Shown here: piece after piece, positions 1 through 8,073 of the stretch | Layout: every line of letters begins with the position of its first letter | Numbering within the stretch: position 1 is the stretch's first letter | Origin: JAVEDQ01 sp035468175 | Lineage (GTDB): Bacteria; Actinomycetota; Actinomycetes; Frankiales; Frankiaceae | NCBI GenBank assembly: GCA_035468175.1 | Contig: DATITC010000172.1 | Location: 12,509-76,508, forward strand | Reading direction: 5' to 3' | DNA: 64,000 nucleotides | Notes under the pieces: generated by a model | Told to the model about the DNA's origin: nothing | Database searches by the model: none | What the model saw: the letters and a program-made list of their open reading frames with translations, nothing else | Position numbers and translations under genes: made by a program

Positions 1-584
1 GCCTCGACCCGGTGGCACCACGCCTCGAGATACCAGCGGCCGTCCCGGGAGAGCAGGCGCATCGGGTCGACGTCTCGGTCGGTGACCTCGTCCCGCGCCT
101 CGACCAGGTAGCGCAGGTGCAGTCGGCGGTGCTGGTCCAGGGCGGAGCGAACGGTGGTGAGGACTCCGGCTTCGGCTTCGAGGGTCACCGCGAGACCGGC
201 GCTGCCCTCCCCGGCGCCGAGCGCACCCTCGAGCTTGGCCAGCACGCGGTCGAGCGCGTCGCGCTCAGCGAGCCCGGGGACGTCGGCGAGGGTCCGGGCG
301 GCGACGACGAGCGCCTGCCCCTCGTCGGCGGTGAGCCGGAGCGGACGGTCGAGGGTTTGCGGGTCGATGACGGTGACCGTCTCACCCTCGAAGGAGAGGT
401 CGATCAGATCGCCGGGCGCCCCACCGGGGAGGCCGCAGACCCACAGCAGGTTCAGGTCGTCGCGGAGCTGCCGGACCGTGATCCCGAACTCCGCCGCGAC
501 GTCGTCGATCAGCGCCCCGGGATGGGTGCGCAAGTACGGGACCAGCGCGAGCAACCGCGGAAGCCGGTCGGCTGCGCCGCTCAT
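1..584 (-). CDS. pafC: WYL-domain transcriptional regulator PafC, 3' end beyond the window
   Basis: The reading frame opens with ATG at 584 and runs off the window edge; 194 codons are visible. The N-terminus (RLPRLLALVPYLRTHPG, then a DDVAAEFG helix) is the winged-helix part of the PafC family, and the last visible residues (DVDPMRLLSRDGRWYLEAWC) are the start of the WYL domain. PafB and PafC together activate the LexA-independent DNA-damage response in mycobacteria (family knowledge). The ATG overlaps the pafB stop (ATGA), so the two are translationally coupled. The C-terminal part of the WYL domain and its extension are missing only because the window ends. Confidence 0.9.
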   Translation of the reverse strand, partial: MSGAADRLPRLLALVPYLRTHPGALIDDVAAEFGITVRQLRDDLNLLWVCGLPGGAPGDLIDLSFEGETVTVIDPQTLDRPLRLTADEGQALVVAARTLADVPGLAERDALDRVLAKLEGALGAGEGSAGLAVTLEAEAGVLTTVRSALDQHRRLHLRYLVEARDEVTDRDVDPMRLLSRDGRWYLEAWCHRVE

Positions 585-1654
585 TCGGTGGGCCCCGTTC
601 CGGCGAGCCCCGTTCCGGCAGGACCCGCTCCGGCAGGCCCCGTTCCGGCAGGACCTGCTCCGGCGTTCGGCTCGTGCGCCGCGAGCGCTGCCTGCAGCCG
701 TCGTCGGACCACGGCGCGCACCTCATCCGGCCCGAGAACCTCGACGTCGGCGCCGAGACCGACCAACTGGTCAGCCAGGCGCTCCACGTCCCGAAAACTC
801 ACCACGATCTCGTCGTCGGTGTCGCGGGTGCCGCCGTCTCCGGCTGGACCCTGCGGCGGGTACGCGCGACGCAGGGCCCAGCCGGTGCCCGGCCGGAGCC
901 GGAGGCGGGCCTGCTGCTCCGGGAGGTCGCGGGGTTCCGCGCTCTCGACGACGGCGGTCAGGTCGATCCCCTCCGGGCGGGAGACCGCGCCGGCCGGACC
1001 GAAGGCCGTCACCGTTCCCTCCACCCGGCCAAGCCGAAAGACCCGGGTGCCCTCGCGTCCGCGGTCGAAGCCCACGAGATACCACCGGCCCCGCCAGGAG
1101 ACAACGCCCCAGGGCTCGACCTCCCGCTCCATCGCCGCGGCGACACCCGGTCGGCGATACCGGAAGCGCACCGCCCGTCCTTCCCGAACCGCGGCGAGGC
1201 AGGGATCGAAAGCCGGTTCGGTGACGTCCACGCGGGGCTCGAGCCCGGCCGGCCCGGCCTGGAGGTCGATCCCGGCCGCCCGGAGCTTGCGCAGCGCCCC
1301 CGCGCTGGCCGTGGCCAACGAGGCGCTGCTCCATAACCGCGCCGCGAGGCCCAGCGCGGCGACTTCGTCGGCGTCGAGGTGCAGGTCGGGCAACGCGTAG
1401 TCGCGACGGGGGATGCGGTAACCGATCTCCTCGTCGTAGGTGCGGGGTGTTCCGGTCTCGAGAGGGACGCCGAGTTCGCGCAGTTCCTCTTTGTCGCGCT
1501 CGAACATCCGCCGGAACGCGATCTCGGAGTCGGCGGTGTTCCCCGGCTCGTAGCCGTCGACCAGCTCGGCCACCTCTCGGACCGTGAGGTACCGGGAGGT
1601 CGCCATCAAGCAGAGAGTGAGGTTGAGCAGCCGCTCGAGCTTGCGTTTCGACAT
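581..1654 (-). CDS. pafB: WYL-domain transcriptional regulator PafB
   Basis: 357 aa. An N-terminal winged helix (KLERLLNLTLCLMATSRYLTV, residues 4-24) is followed by a WYL domain around residues 165-235 (RFRYRRPG, RGRWYLVGFDRGR) and a C-terminal WCX-like region. It is the upstream partner of pafC, which it overlaps by 4 bp. The last ~25 residues are a low-complexity GPAGTGPAGAG tail encoded by 15-bp tandem repeats, an unusual extension. The start ATG at 1654 has no clear Shine-Dalgarno. The 88-bp gap to the divergent DUF3866 gene should hold promoters for both directions. Confidence 0.9.
   Translation of the reverse strand: MSKRKLERLLNLTLCLMATSRYLTVREVAELVDGYEPGNTADSEIAFRRMFERDKEELRELGVPLETGTPRTYDEEIGYRIPRRDYALPDLHLDADEVAALGLAARLWSSASLATASAGALRKLRAAGIDLQAGPAGLEPRVDVTEPAFDPCLAAVREGRAVRFRYRRPGVAAAMEREVEPWGVVSWRGRWYLVGFDRGREGTRVFRLGRVEGTVTAFGPAGAVSRPEGIDLTAVVESAEPRDLPEQQARLRLRPGTGWALRRAYPPQGPAGDGGTRDTDDEIVVSFRDVERLADQLVGLGADVEVLGPDEVRAVVRRRLQAALAAHEPNAGAGPAGTGPAGAGPAGTGLAGTGPTE
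600..659. repeat. 15-bp tandem repeat (four units) in the 3' end of pafB
   Basis: Four consecutive 15-bp units of the pattern CCGGCAGGMCCYGYT (600-614, 615-629, 630-644, 645-659; the first is divergent). The unit length is a multiple of three, so it extends the C-terminal Gly/Pro/Ala/Thr tail of PafB without breaking the frame. Confidence 0.85.
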
Positions 1655-1742
1655 CGTCTGCAGACGTTAAGCCCTGGGACCGGGCGCCGCGGGGAGGCGA
1701 CCCCCCGCCCCGCCGTTCGAGCCGCCGATACTGTCGGCCCTT

Positions 1743-2855
1743 GTGATCCGGCTGCGGGAAGGGCGTGTCGAGGCGGTCGTCGCGACCTGGTCCGGGGCGA
1801 GGGAGCTGAAAGTCCGGCTCGACGAACCCGGGCAGGGATCGGCGCGGGCCCTGGCCTATCCCGCGCTCGTCGGCGAGCCGGCGGTCGGCGACCGCGTGCT
1901 GCTCAACACCAGCGCCGTGAGTCTCGGCCTGGGCACCGGCGGATACCACCTGGTCGTGGCGCTGCTCGACCGCACCGATACGGAACGCGCGAACGGCGAT
2001 CCGACCGGGCCGGGCCACCTGGTGAAGGCCCGGTACACGCCGTTGCAGGCCATCGTGCTCGGGGTCGACGAAGAGGCTTCCCCGCACCGGGCTGCGATGG
2101 CGGCGACGCCGGACCTGGCCAACCTGCCGGTGGTGGTCGCCGACCTGCACTCCGCCCTACCCGCGGTGCTGATCGGTGTGCGTGCCTCGACGCCGGCCGG
2201 GGAGCCCCCGCTGCGCGTGGCGTATTTGATGACCGACGGCGGCGCGTTGCCGCTGTGGTTCTCCCGGACGGTGGATCGGCTCCGTCCGGAGCTGTGCGGC
2301 ACCGTCACGACCGGTCAGGCCTTCGGCGGCGACCTCGAGGCGGTGACCGTGCACTCCGGGCTGCTCGCCTGTCGTGCGGTGCTGGACGCCGACGTCGTCG
2401 TCGTGACCCAGGGACCGGGCAATCTCGGCGTCGGTACGCCGTGGGGCTTCTCGGGAGTCGTGGTCGGCGAGGTCGTGAACGCCGTCGCCGCACTCGGCGG
2501 TCATTCGGTCGCCTCACTGCGGCTCTCCGACGCGGATACGCGGGAGCGGCACCGGGGCATCTCGCACCACTCCCGCACGGCGTACGGGAAGGTGGCCTTG
2601 GCGCCGGCCGACGTCGTCGTGCCGGACGGGTTGCCACCCGCCCTCGCCGCGGCCGTCGCGCGCGACGTCGCCGAGCTGGGCGACCGGCATCGGATCGTCG
2701 ACGTGTCCACCGCAGGTCTGGCGGACGCGCTGCGGGCGAGCCCGTTGCCGCTGTCCACGATGGGTCGTCGGCTCGACGAGGACCTCGGCTACTTCCTCGC
2801 TGCTGCTGCCGCCGGTCGGCACGCGGCCGGGCTAGCCGCCAAGCGCCGGCATTGA
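1743..2855 (+). CDS. DUF3866 family protein
   Basis: 370 aa, GTG start at 1743. The N-terminus (RLREGRVEAVVA, VGDRVLLNTSAV, GTGGYHLVVA) and the central segments VVVTQGPGNLGVGTPWGFSG and HRGISHHSRTAYGKV are characteristic of DUF3866, an actinobacterial family of unknown function usually found near pafBC. Here it is divergent from pafB with an 88-bp gap, which matches that context. No membrane segment or signal peptide is seen, so it is probably cytosolic. No function can be assigned from sequence. Confidence 0.85.
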   Translation: MIRLREGRVEAVVATWSGARELKVRLDEPGQGSARALAYPALVGEPAVGDRVLLNTSAVSLGLGTGGYHLVVALLDRTDTERANGDPTGPGHLVKARYTPLQAIVLGVDEEASPHRAAMAATPDLANLPVVVADLHSALPAVLIGVRASTPAGEPPLRVAYLMTDGGALPLWFSRTVDRLRPELCGTVTTGQAFGGDLEAVTVHSGLLACRAVLDADVVVVTQGPGNLGVGTPWGFSGVVVGEVVNAVAALGGHSVASLRLSDADTRERHRGISHHSRTAYGKVALAPADVVVPDGLPPALAAAVARDVAELGDRHRIVDVSTAGLADALRASPLPLSTMGRRLDEDLGYFLAAAAAGRHAAGLAAKRRH

Positions 2856-2954
2856 TCCGGAGGAAAGCTGGACGCGACGGGCGCGAGTAGCGCACCGTAT
2901 TGGCCGGTCGTACCGATCGTCGCGCCCGATGCGCATCTGCTAACGAAGGACCCC

Positions 2955-3953
2955 GTGCCGCTCACCCCGCTCACCGCAGACGATCCGCGGGAGATCGCCG
3001 GCTATCCCCTCCTGGGCCGTCTCGGCGCGGGCGGCATGGGTGTCGTCTACCTGGGCGACGGTCCGAGCGGACAGGTTGCGGTCAAGGTAGTCCGGCCCGA
3101 GCTGGCCGATGATCCCGGCTTCCGGGCTCGCTTCCACCGGGAGGTCGCCGCAGCTCGGCGGGTATCCGGCGCCTGCGTCGTGGATGTCCTCGCGGCCGAC
3201 CCGGAGGCCAGCACGCCATACCTGGTGAGCGAGTACGTCAAGGGACCGGACCTGGCCACGCTCGTCGACCGCTTCGGCCCGTTGGATCCCCGCCGGCAGC
3301 ACGCGCTCGCAGCAGGTCTGGCCGAGGCGCTGCTGTCCATCCACTCGGCGGGTCTCGTCCACCGCGACCTCAAGCCGGCGAACGTCCTGTGCGCCCCGCG
3401 GGGGCTCAAGGTCATCGACTTCGGTATCGCTTCGGCCACCGACGGCGCGTCGCTCACCCGTACCGGTCTGCTCGTCGGCTCGACCGGCTGGATGGCTCCG
3501 GAGCAGGTGCACGGCGCCAAGGTTGTGCCGCTGAGTGACGTCTTCTGCTGGGCCTCGGTCGTGTACTTCGCCGCAACCGGCCGGCCCCCGTTCGGCGAAG
3601 GTTCTCCGGCGGCCGTGCTCTACCGGGTGGTCGCGAGCGAGCCGGACCTGAACGACCCGAAGATCGAACCGCGGCTCCGGCCAGTGCTCGCTGCCGCCTT
3701 CGCAAAGGAGCCCCAGCGGCGGCCGGCCGCGCCCGACCTGCTCAGCTACCTGCTCCCTCGTCGGGACGCCGCGCCCGCCTTCCAACACCAGGCCGTCCGG
3801 CCGGCCGGGGCGTCGGGGAACCCGTCGTCACCGCCTCCGATGGGGTCGCCGAACGGGCTGGCGCATTCGGCACGATCGGTCGCGCCTCACCCGACGGGCC
3901 CTCCCCCGTCGGCGCCTCCACCGGGCTACCGGCCGCCGGCTCCGCTGCGCTGA
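2955..3953 (+). CDS. Serine/threonine protein kinase, soluble
   Basis: 332 aa. A complete Hanks-type kinase domain spans residues ~16-270: G-loop GRLGAGGMGVVYLG, catalytic Lys in QVAVKVV, catalytic loop HRDLKPANVL, DFGIAS, and APEQ at the end of the activation segment. The final ~60 residues are a Pro/Ser-rich linker. Unlike PknB-type receptors there is no transmembrane helix or PASTA/sensor domain, so it is predicted to be cytosolic. The GTG start at 2955 is chosen because the kinase N-lobe begins shortly after it. Its 3' end overlaps the 3' end of the convergent ATP-grasp gene by 28 bp. Confidence 0.9.
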   Translation: MPLTPLTADDPREIAGYPLLGRLGAGGMGVVYLGDGPSGQVAVKVVRPELADDPGFRARFHREVAAARRVSGACVVDVLAADPEASTPYLVSEYVKGPDLATLVDRFGPLDPRRQHALAAGLAEALLSIHSAGLVHRDLKPANVLCAPRGLKVIDFGIASATDGASLTRTGLLVGSTGWMAPEQVHGAKVVPLSDVFCWASVVYFAATGRPPFGEGSPAAVLYRVVASEPDLNDPKIEPRLRPVLAAAFAKEPQRRPAAPDLLSYLLPRRDAAPAFQHQAVRPAGASGNPSSPPPMGSPNGLAHSARSVAPHPTGPPPSAPPPGYRPPAPLR

Positions 3954-5005
3954 CCAACTGCGGCGTCCGGAAGCGCGTCGACCGGCAGGAAGGGGATCGC
4001 CTCGTTGTAAACGAGGACGGAGCGACCGAACGCCGGCCGCGGGGGCTCGACCTCCTCGCCGAGGACCATCGCCAGGGCGAGCGCGGGCAGGTTGACGCCG
4101 CCGGCGAGGCAGGACTGGTAGAGCCCCGACGCCGGTCGGGTGTTCACCTCGAGCAGCACCGGCTCAGGCGTCCCGTTCCTGGTGCGGTAGCGGATCTGCA
4201 CGTTGGACAGGTACCGCAGGCCGAAGCCCTCGACCATCTGCCGGGCGATGCCGACAGCCCTGCGATCGTTCACGAGTTCACGGGTCCACGCGAGCCCGCT
4301 CTTCCGGCGGGGTAGGGCTGCAACCAGTGCACCGGACGGGGTGCTCAGGCAGTCGACCGAGATCTCGTCGCCCTCCAGGAACTCACCGACGATCAGCGGC
4401 GGGAACTCGTCCACGCTGCCGAGCAGCCGCTCGGCGGTCGCGTGGCTGATCCGGACGGACGGGGGCTCGGTGATCTCGTCGAACGTGTCCGCGCGGTCGT
4501 CCAGGACGCGAAAGCCGTGGCCACCGAAGTCGAGGTCGGGCTTGAAGCAGAGCCGGCCACCGCCAGTGAGGTCGGTGAGCTCCGAGATCGCTCGACGATA
4601 GCCGTCGAGGTCGGTGACGGTCCGCCAGAGCGGCACCTCGACGCCGAGGTCGGACGCCGCGGTGTAGGAGTCGTGTTTGCCGGCGAGAGTCGCGATCGCG
4701 GCCGGAGGCGAGACCTGGACCGCGACCCCGGTGTCCCGGAACTCCGCCTCCCGCCGTGCGACCGCGAGCATGTTGCGACCGGGGACGAAGACGTCGACGA
4801 ATGCGCGGCGACAGATGTCGAGGGCCGCGTCGGCGAACGCATCGCCCTCGACCTCCGGCTCGTCGACCAGCGCGTCACAGGCCTGCAGGAACGGGGTACT
4901 CGCCGTGCGATGCGAGCCGATGACGGTGAGATCGTGCCCCGCGCTACGGAGCAGACCGATCAGCTGGTAGGTGCCGCGGTAGGTTTCGTTGAACCAGAGC
5001 CGCAG
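3926..5005 (-). CDS. ATP-grasp domain protein, apparent CTG start
   Basis: About 359 aa if started at CTG 5005. An N-terminal Rossmann-like segment (RLWFNETYRGTYQLIGLLRSAGHDL) precedes an ATP-grasp fold with GKHDSYTAASDLGV, RLCFKPDLDFGGHGF, VGEFLEGDEISVDCL and LLEVNTRPASGLYQS, as in carboxylate-amine ligases of the PylC/PurK type; the substrate is unknown. The first ATG in frame (4771) would delete the whole N-terminal domain, and there is no ATG, GTG or TTG upstream before the stop at 5036-5038. The start must therefore be CTG 5005 or ATT 5011. It sits directly behind, and probably translationally coupled to, the small membrane gene ending at 5007. The stop overlaps the kinase gene. Confidence 0.8.
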   Translation of the reverse strand: MRLWFNETYRGTYQLIGLLRSAGHDLTVIGSHRTASTPFLQACDALVDEPEVEGDAFADAALDICRRAFVDVFVPGRNMLAVARREAEFRDTGVAVQVSPPAAIATLAGKHDSYTAASDLGVEVPLWRTVTDLDGYRRAISELTDLTGGGRLCFKPDLDFGGHGFRVLDDRADTFDEITEPPSVRISHATAERLLGSVDEFPPLIVGEFLEGDEISVDCLSTPSGALVAALPRRKSGLAWTRELVNDRRAVGIARQMVEGFGLRYLSNVQIRYRTRNGTPEPVLLEVNTRPASGLYQSCLAGGVNLPALALAMVLGEEVEPPRPAFGRSVLVYNEAIPFLPVDALPDAAVGQRSGAGGR

Positions 5006-5006
5006 G

Positions 5007-5294
5007 CTAATGGCCCAGGTCCATGATCCGGGACGTCAGCGCCAGGATGCAGCCGACGACGATCACCGCGGCGGCGATCCCCCAGATCACGGGATTGTTG
5101 TGCGCGATCAGCGCGAAGACGCCGACGACGAAGCCGGCCACGATGACGAAGACCGACATCCACGCACCGACCTGGCCGCGCGGGCCACCTGAATCCGCCA
5201 CACCCACCCCTTGATCGTCGGGAACTGCCACGTTCGTCCGGGACGATCCTACTGTTCCCGGTTGCTCTTCCGGCCCGCCCGGGTCCTGCCGCAA
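5007..5294 (-). CDS. Small two-helix membrane protein, resembles HGxxPAAW family
   Basis: 95 aa. A hydrophilic N-terminus is followed by a GQVGAWMSV segment and two hydrophobic helices (residues ~46-66 and ~70-88). The layout (Gly-rich lead, AW just before the first helix, short loop, second helix) resembles the actinobacterial HGxxPAAW small membrane proteins, but the exact motif is not intact, so the family call is tentative. The true start could be an internal codon closer to the helices. It lies immediately upstream of the ATP-grasp gene with no intergenic space and 5 bp downstream of the GT20 gene, so the three are probably cotranscribed. Confidence 0.7.
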   Translation of the reverse strand: MRQDPGGPEEQPGTVGSSRTNVAVPDDQGVGVADSGGPRGQVGAWMSVFVIVAGFVVGVFALIAHNNPVIWGIAAAVIVVGCILALTSRIMDLGH

Positions 5295-5298
5295 GTCT

Positions 5299-6873
5299 CT
5301 ACTCGGGCGGAGCGGGCACGTCGGACCGGATGGTGCCGAGGTCGCGGAGCTGCGCCGAGAGCCAGGCGGCGACGTCGTTCTCGCGCACCTGCTTCGCCGC
5401 CTTTGCCAACAGGTCGGCCCGCTTGTCCTCGTCCATCGTCAACGCCTCGTAGAGCGCGTCCGCCATCTGCTGGATGTCGAAGGGATAGAGCGTGACGGCG
5501 AAGGCGCCGAGCTCCTCGTGGGCGCCGGTGTTCTCCGAGAGGGCGAGCACGCCCTTGCGCTGGTTGACGATCGGCACCTCCTTCGCCACCAGGTTCATGC
5601 CGTCGGCGAGGGCGTTGACCATCAGCACGTCACAGATCGAATAGGCGGCGACGGCCAGCTGGAAGTCCTCGACCATCCGCAGGTCGATCGGCTGCTGGCC
5701 GTTGCGGGTGTGCCGCGCGTTGATCTCAGCGACGACGGCGCCGATCGTGGCGATGTAATCGCTGTACTCGGCGACATCCGTGCGGCTCGGCTGCAGCAGC
5801 GCCAGGAAACTCACGGTGCCGGCCAGTTCCGGGTGCTGGTCGAGCATCACCCCGAACGCGAGGAACCCTCGGACGACGTTCTTGCTGGGGTCGGTGCGGT
5901 CCACGCGGACGATCAGCCGGCGCGGCGGCGTCGACTCGTCGGCGGACGGGACCTCGGCCAGGTACGTGTCGCTGAGGGTTGCGACGTGCGCGGCGACCTC
6001 GTCGCTGGCGGCGACCGACTCGAGTGCCGCCGGGTCGACCGAGATCGGGTAGTGCCGGGCGTACACGGTGCGCCCGTCGACCTCCGCGCTGAGGTTGTCG
6101 AGATCGACCGGCACGCCGAGCAGCTCCTTCACGCAGTGGATGAAGTTGCGGGCGTAACGCTCGGTGTGGAAGGCGACGACGTCGCTGCCGAGCAACCCGT
6201 AGAGCAGCCGGTCGCGCATGTAGGGCGGCAGCACGCGCCAGGAGTCCGGCCCAGGCCACGGGATGTGCACGAAGTGGCTGAGCAGCGCGTCCGGGCACCG
6301 CTTCCGCACGTCGCCGGCGACCAGGTAGAAGTGGTAGTCCTGCAGCATCACGAGGGCGCGTCCCCCGCGGGCCTCGACCTCCTCGACGACCGCGTCGGCG
6401 AAGTTGCTGTTGACCGCTGCATAGCCGTCGGTGAACGCCGTGTGCTCGTTAGCGGTGAGGACCGGCGCGAACGTCAGGCCGTAGAGCCCGTGCTGGATGA
6501 ACCAGAGGATCGGGTTCGACACCACGGTGTAGAAGGCGTCGTGCGCCCACGGGTCGGTCTCGACCATCCGGACCTCGAGGGTCTTGCCGTCCGGATCTTC
6601 CTTGGCGGCGTCGTCGACCAGCGCGAGTCGCGGACGGGTCTGGACCCGGACGCTGCGACCCTCCGCCTCCCGGGCGACGGCGATGTCCTCATCGCTGGAG
6701 GCGGCGCAGACCCAGACGGCGTCGGACAGGTGCTCGGCGAGCCCGAGCAGGGCGGTGACCAGACCCCCGCTGCCCTTCGTCGCGGTACGCCGGTCCCCTT
6801 CCCGTCCGAAGCTCACCGGCCCGCGATGCGACAGCAGGACCAGTGGCAGTTCGGAGTGGTCGTCGGAAGGCAC
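5299..6873 (-). CDS. otsA: GT20 glycosyltransferase, trehalose-6-phosphate synthase-like
   Basis: 524 aa, GTG start with AGAGG upstream. GT20 features are VMLQDYHFYLV (equivalent to the OtsA HDYH motif), HIPWPGPDSWRVLP, RVDRTDPSKN (the Arg and Lys that contact the donor phosphates) and LADGMNLVAKE near the C-terminus. OtsA joins UDP- or GDP-glucose to glucose-6-phosphate to give trehalose-6-phosphate. The N-terminus (LLSHRGPVSFGR) differs from E. coli OtsA, and the family also contains pseudo-glycosyltransferases such as VldE, so donor and acceptor are uncertain. No otsB is adjacent; a HAD gene of another subfamily is divergent 78 bp away. The treXYZ route is also encoded in this window. Confidence 0.85.
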   Translation of the reverse strand: MPSDDHSELPLVLLSHRGPVSFGREGDRRTATKGSGGLVTALLGLAEHLSDAVWVCAASSDEDIAVAREAEGRSVRVQTRPRLALVDDAAKEDPDGKTLEVRMVETDPWAHDAFYTVVSNPILWFIQHGLYGLTFAPVLTANEHTAFTDGYAAVNSNFADAVVEEVEARGGRALVMLQDYHFYLVAGDVRKRCPDALLSHFVHIPWPGPDSWRVLPPYMRDRLLYGLLGSDVVAFHTERYARNFIHCVKELLGVPVDLDNLSAEVDGRTVYARHYPISVDPAALESVAASDEVAAHVATLSDTYLAEVPSADESTPPRRLIVRVDRTDPSKNVVRGFLAFGVMLDQHPELAGTVSFLALLQPSRTDVAEYSDYIATIGAVVAEINARHTRNGQQPIDLRMVEDFQLAVAAYSICDVLMVNALADGMNLVAKEVPIVNQRKGVLALSENTGAHEELGAFAVTLYPFDIQQMADALYEALTMDEDKRADLLAKAAKQVRENDVAAWLSAQLRDLGTIRSDVPAPPE

Positions 6874-6951
6874 GGCGCAATCCTCTCAAATGCGAGGGCC
6901 CTCAGTTTGCCCCGCCGGATCGGATCACGCCCTCTGGTCACCGACGAAGGG

Positions 6952-7578
6952 ATGATGACGCAAAAACCGGCAGACTGGCAGCTGATGTCGTTCTCTGCCC
7001 CGGCCGCCGATCGCCCCGACCACACCGATCGCGCCGTCCGAACGGACCCGGCCCTTCCCGCCGTGGCGATCGTCGACATCGACGGTGTGGTCGCCGACGT
7101 CCGTCACCGCGTCGGGCACCTGCAGCGGTATCCCCCGGACTGGGGCGGGTTCTTCGCGGCGGCCGACCGCGATCACCCGCTGCCGGTGGGAGTGGAGCGG
7201 GTGCACGCACTGGTCGAGTCGGGCCACGAGGTCATCTGGCTGACCGGACGACCCGAGTGGCTACGCGACCTGACCGAGGACTGGCTGACTGAGCAGGGAC
7301 TACCGGTCGGCATGCTGCTGATGCGTCCCAACTACGACCGGCGGCCCGCTCGGGTGCTGAAGTCGGCCATGGTCCGGGCCCTTGCCGACGGGCGTCCGGT
7401 ACCCACGTTCACCGCGGGACCGCCCCGACGGATCGCGGTGGTGGTGGACGACGACACCCTCGTGGTCGAGCGGCTGCGCGCCGATGGCTGGTCGGTCGAA
7501 CAGGCCGACTGGATCGGCCTCGCCGGCGACGGTGCCGAGCGACTGAACGAGGCCCAGGAGCGCGAAGGTCGCACATAG
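6952..7578 (+). CDS. HAD-superfamily hydrolase
   Basis: About 208 aa. HAD motif I is AIVDIDGVVADVRHR (nucleophile and general-acid Asp), motif II lies in VIWLTGRPEW, and motif III/IV in AVVVDDDTLVVERL. The pattern resembles the phosphatase domains of polynucleotide kinase-phosphatase and related small HADs rather than OtsB. The start could be either of two adjacent ATGs (6952/6955) or ATG 6985; all give the complete HAD core. It is divergent from the GT20 gene with a shared 78-bp promoter region. Dephosphorylation of the GT20 product is possible but unproven. Confidence 0.8.
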   Translation: MMTQKPADWQLMSFSAPAADRPDHTDRAVRTDPALPAVAIVDIDGVVADVRHRVGHLQRYPPDWGGFFAAADRDHPLPVGVERVHALVESGHEVIWLTGRPEWLRDLTEDWLTEQGLPVGMLLMRPNYDRRPARVLKSAMVRALADGRPVPTFTAGPPRRIAVVVDDDTLVVERLRADGWSVEQADWIGLAGDGAERLNEAQEREGRT

Positions 7579-7730
7579 GAGCGTCGGCGCTCTCGTCGTG
7601 ACCACTCCGTGAACCATGCGGACCAGTCGAAGATGCTCCGCATGGGCCATGCGCCAATCGCGCTCCCGCGCCGACGACTGAACAGACAGCAACACCCGCA
7701 AGAGTGACTTACCTGCACCAGGAGCGTGCT

Positions 7731-7991
7731 ATGTGCCAGCACATCCCCACCTGTCCCACCTCGGATGACTGCGCTCACGAAGCCGCGCGCGTGGTGTCGA
7801 GTCATCCCGAGCAGGGCTGGAGCCTCCTGTGCAACGGAGTGATCCTGTTCGAGGACACCGGAGAGCTGCTTCCCGATCGGTCGACGGTGTCACCCCACCG
7901 AGGTTGCGCGGGCAAGCCCTGCTCCGACGTCCAGATCGAGCCGGCTCCTGCGACCCAGCAGTCCTACGCGCTACACGCCTCCGCCGCCTGA
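7731..7991 (+). CDS. DUF5999 family protein
   Basis: 86 aa. The ATG at 7731 is preceded by AGGAG with a 6-nt spacing. The sequence MCQHIPTCP, HPEQGWSLLCNGV and FEDTGELLPD matches DUF5999, small proteins common in streptomycetes and relatives. Four cysteines (two in the N-terminal CxxxxxC, then CAHEAA and SLLCNG) and His residues could bind metal, but the function is unknown. This copy has a C-terminal extension (GCAGKPCSDVQIEPAP) with two further cysteines. Confidence 0.85.
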   Translation: MCQHIPTCPTSDDCAHEAARVVSSHPEQGWSLLCNGVILFEDTGELLPDRSTVSPHRGCAGKPCSDVQIEPAPATQQSYALHASAA

Positions 7992-8073
7992 CCTGATCGA
8001 CGGTTCGCGTCGACGGGCCAGCGCGCTCGGCCCACTCGACCTGGCTCCGCGGAGTCGTGACACGCTCTCCCGT

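Noticed and set aside
12..1400. 462-aa open frame on the plus strand opposite pafC/pafB
   Set aside because: Antisense shadow caused by high GC; Arg/Pro/Ser-rich, no family similarity, while the minus strand encodes clear WYL regulators.
5518..7578. 686-aa frame covering the HAD gene
   Set aside because: Everything before ~6952 is antisense to the GT20 gene; only the last ~208 residues are a HAD enzyme.
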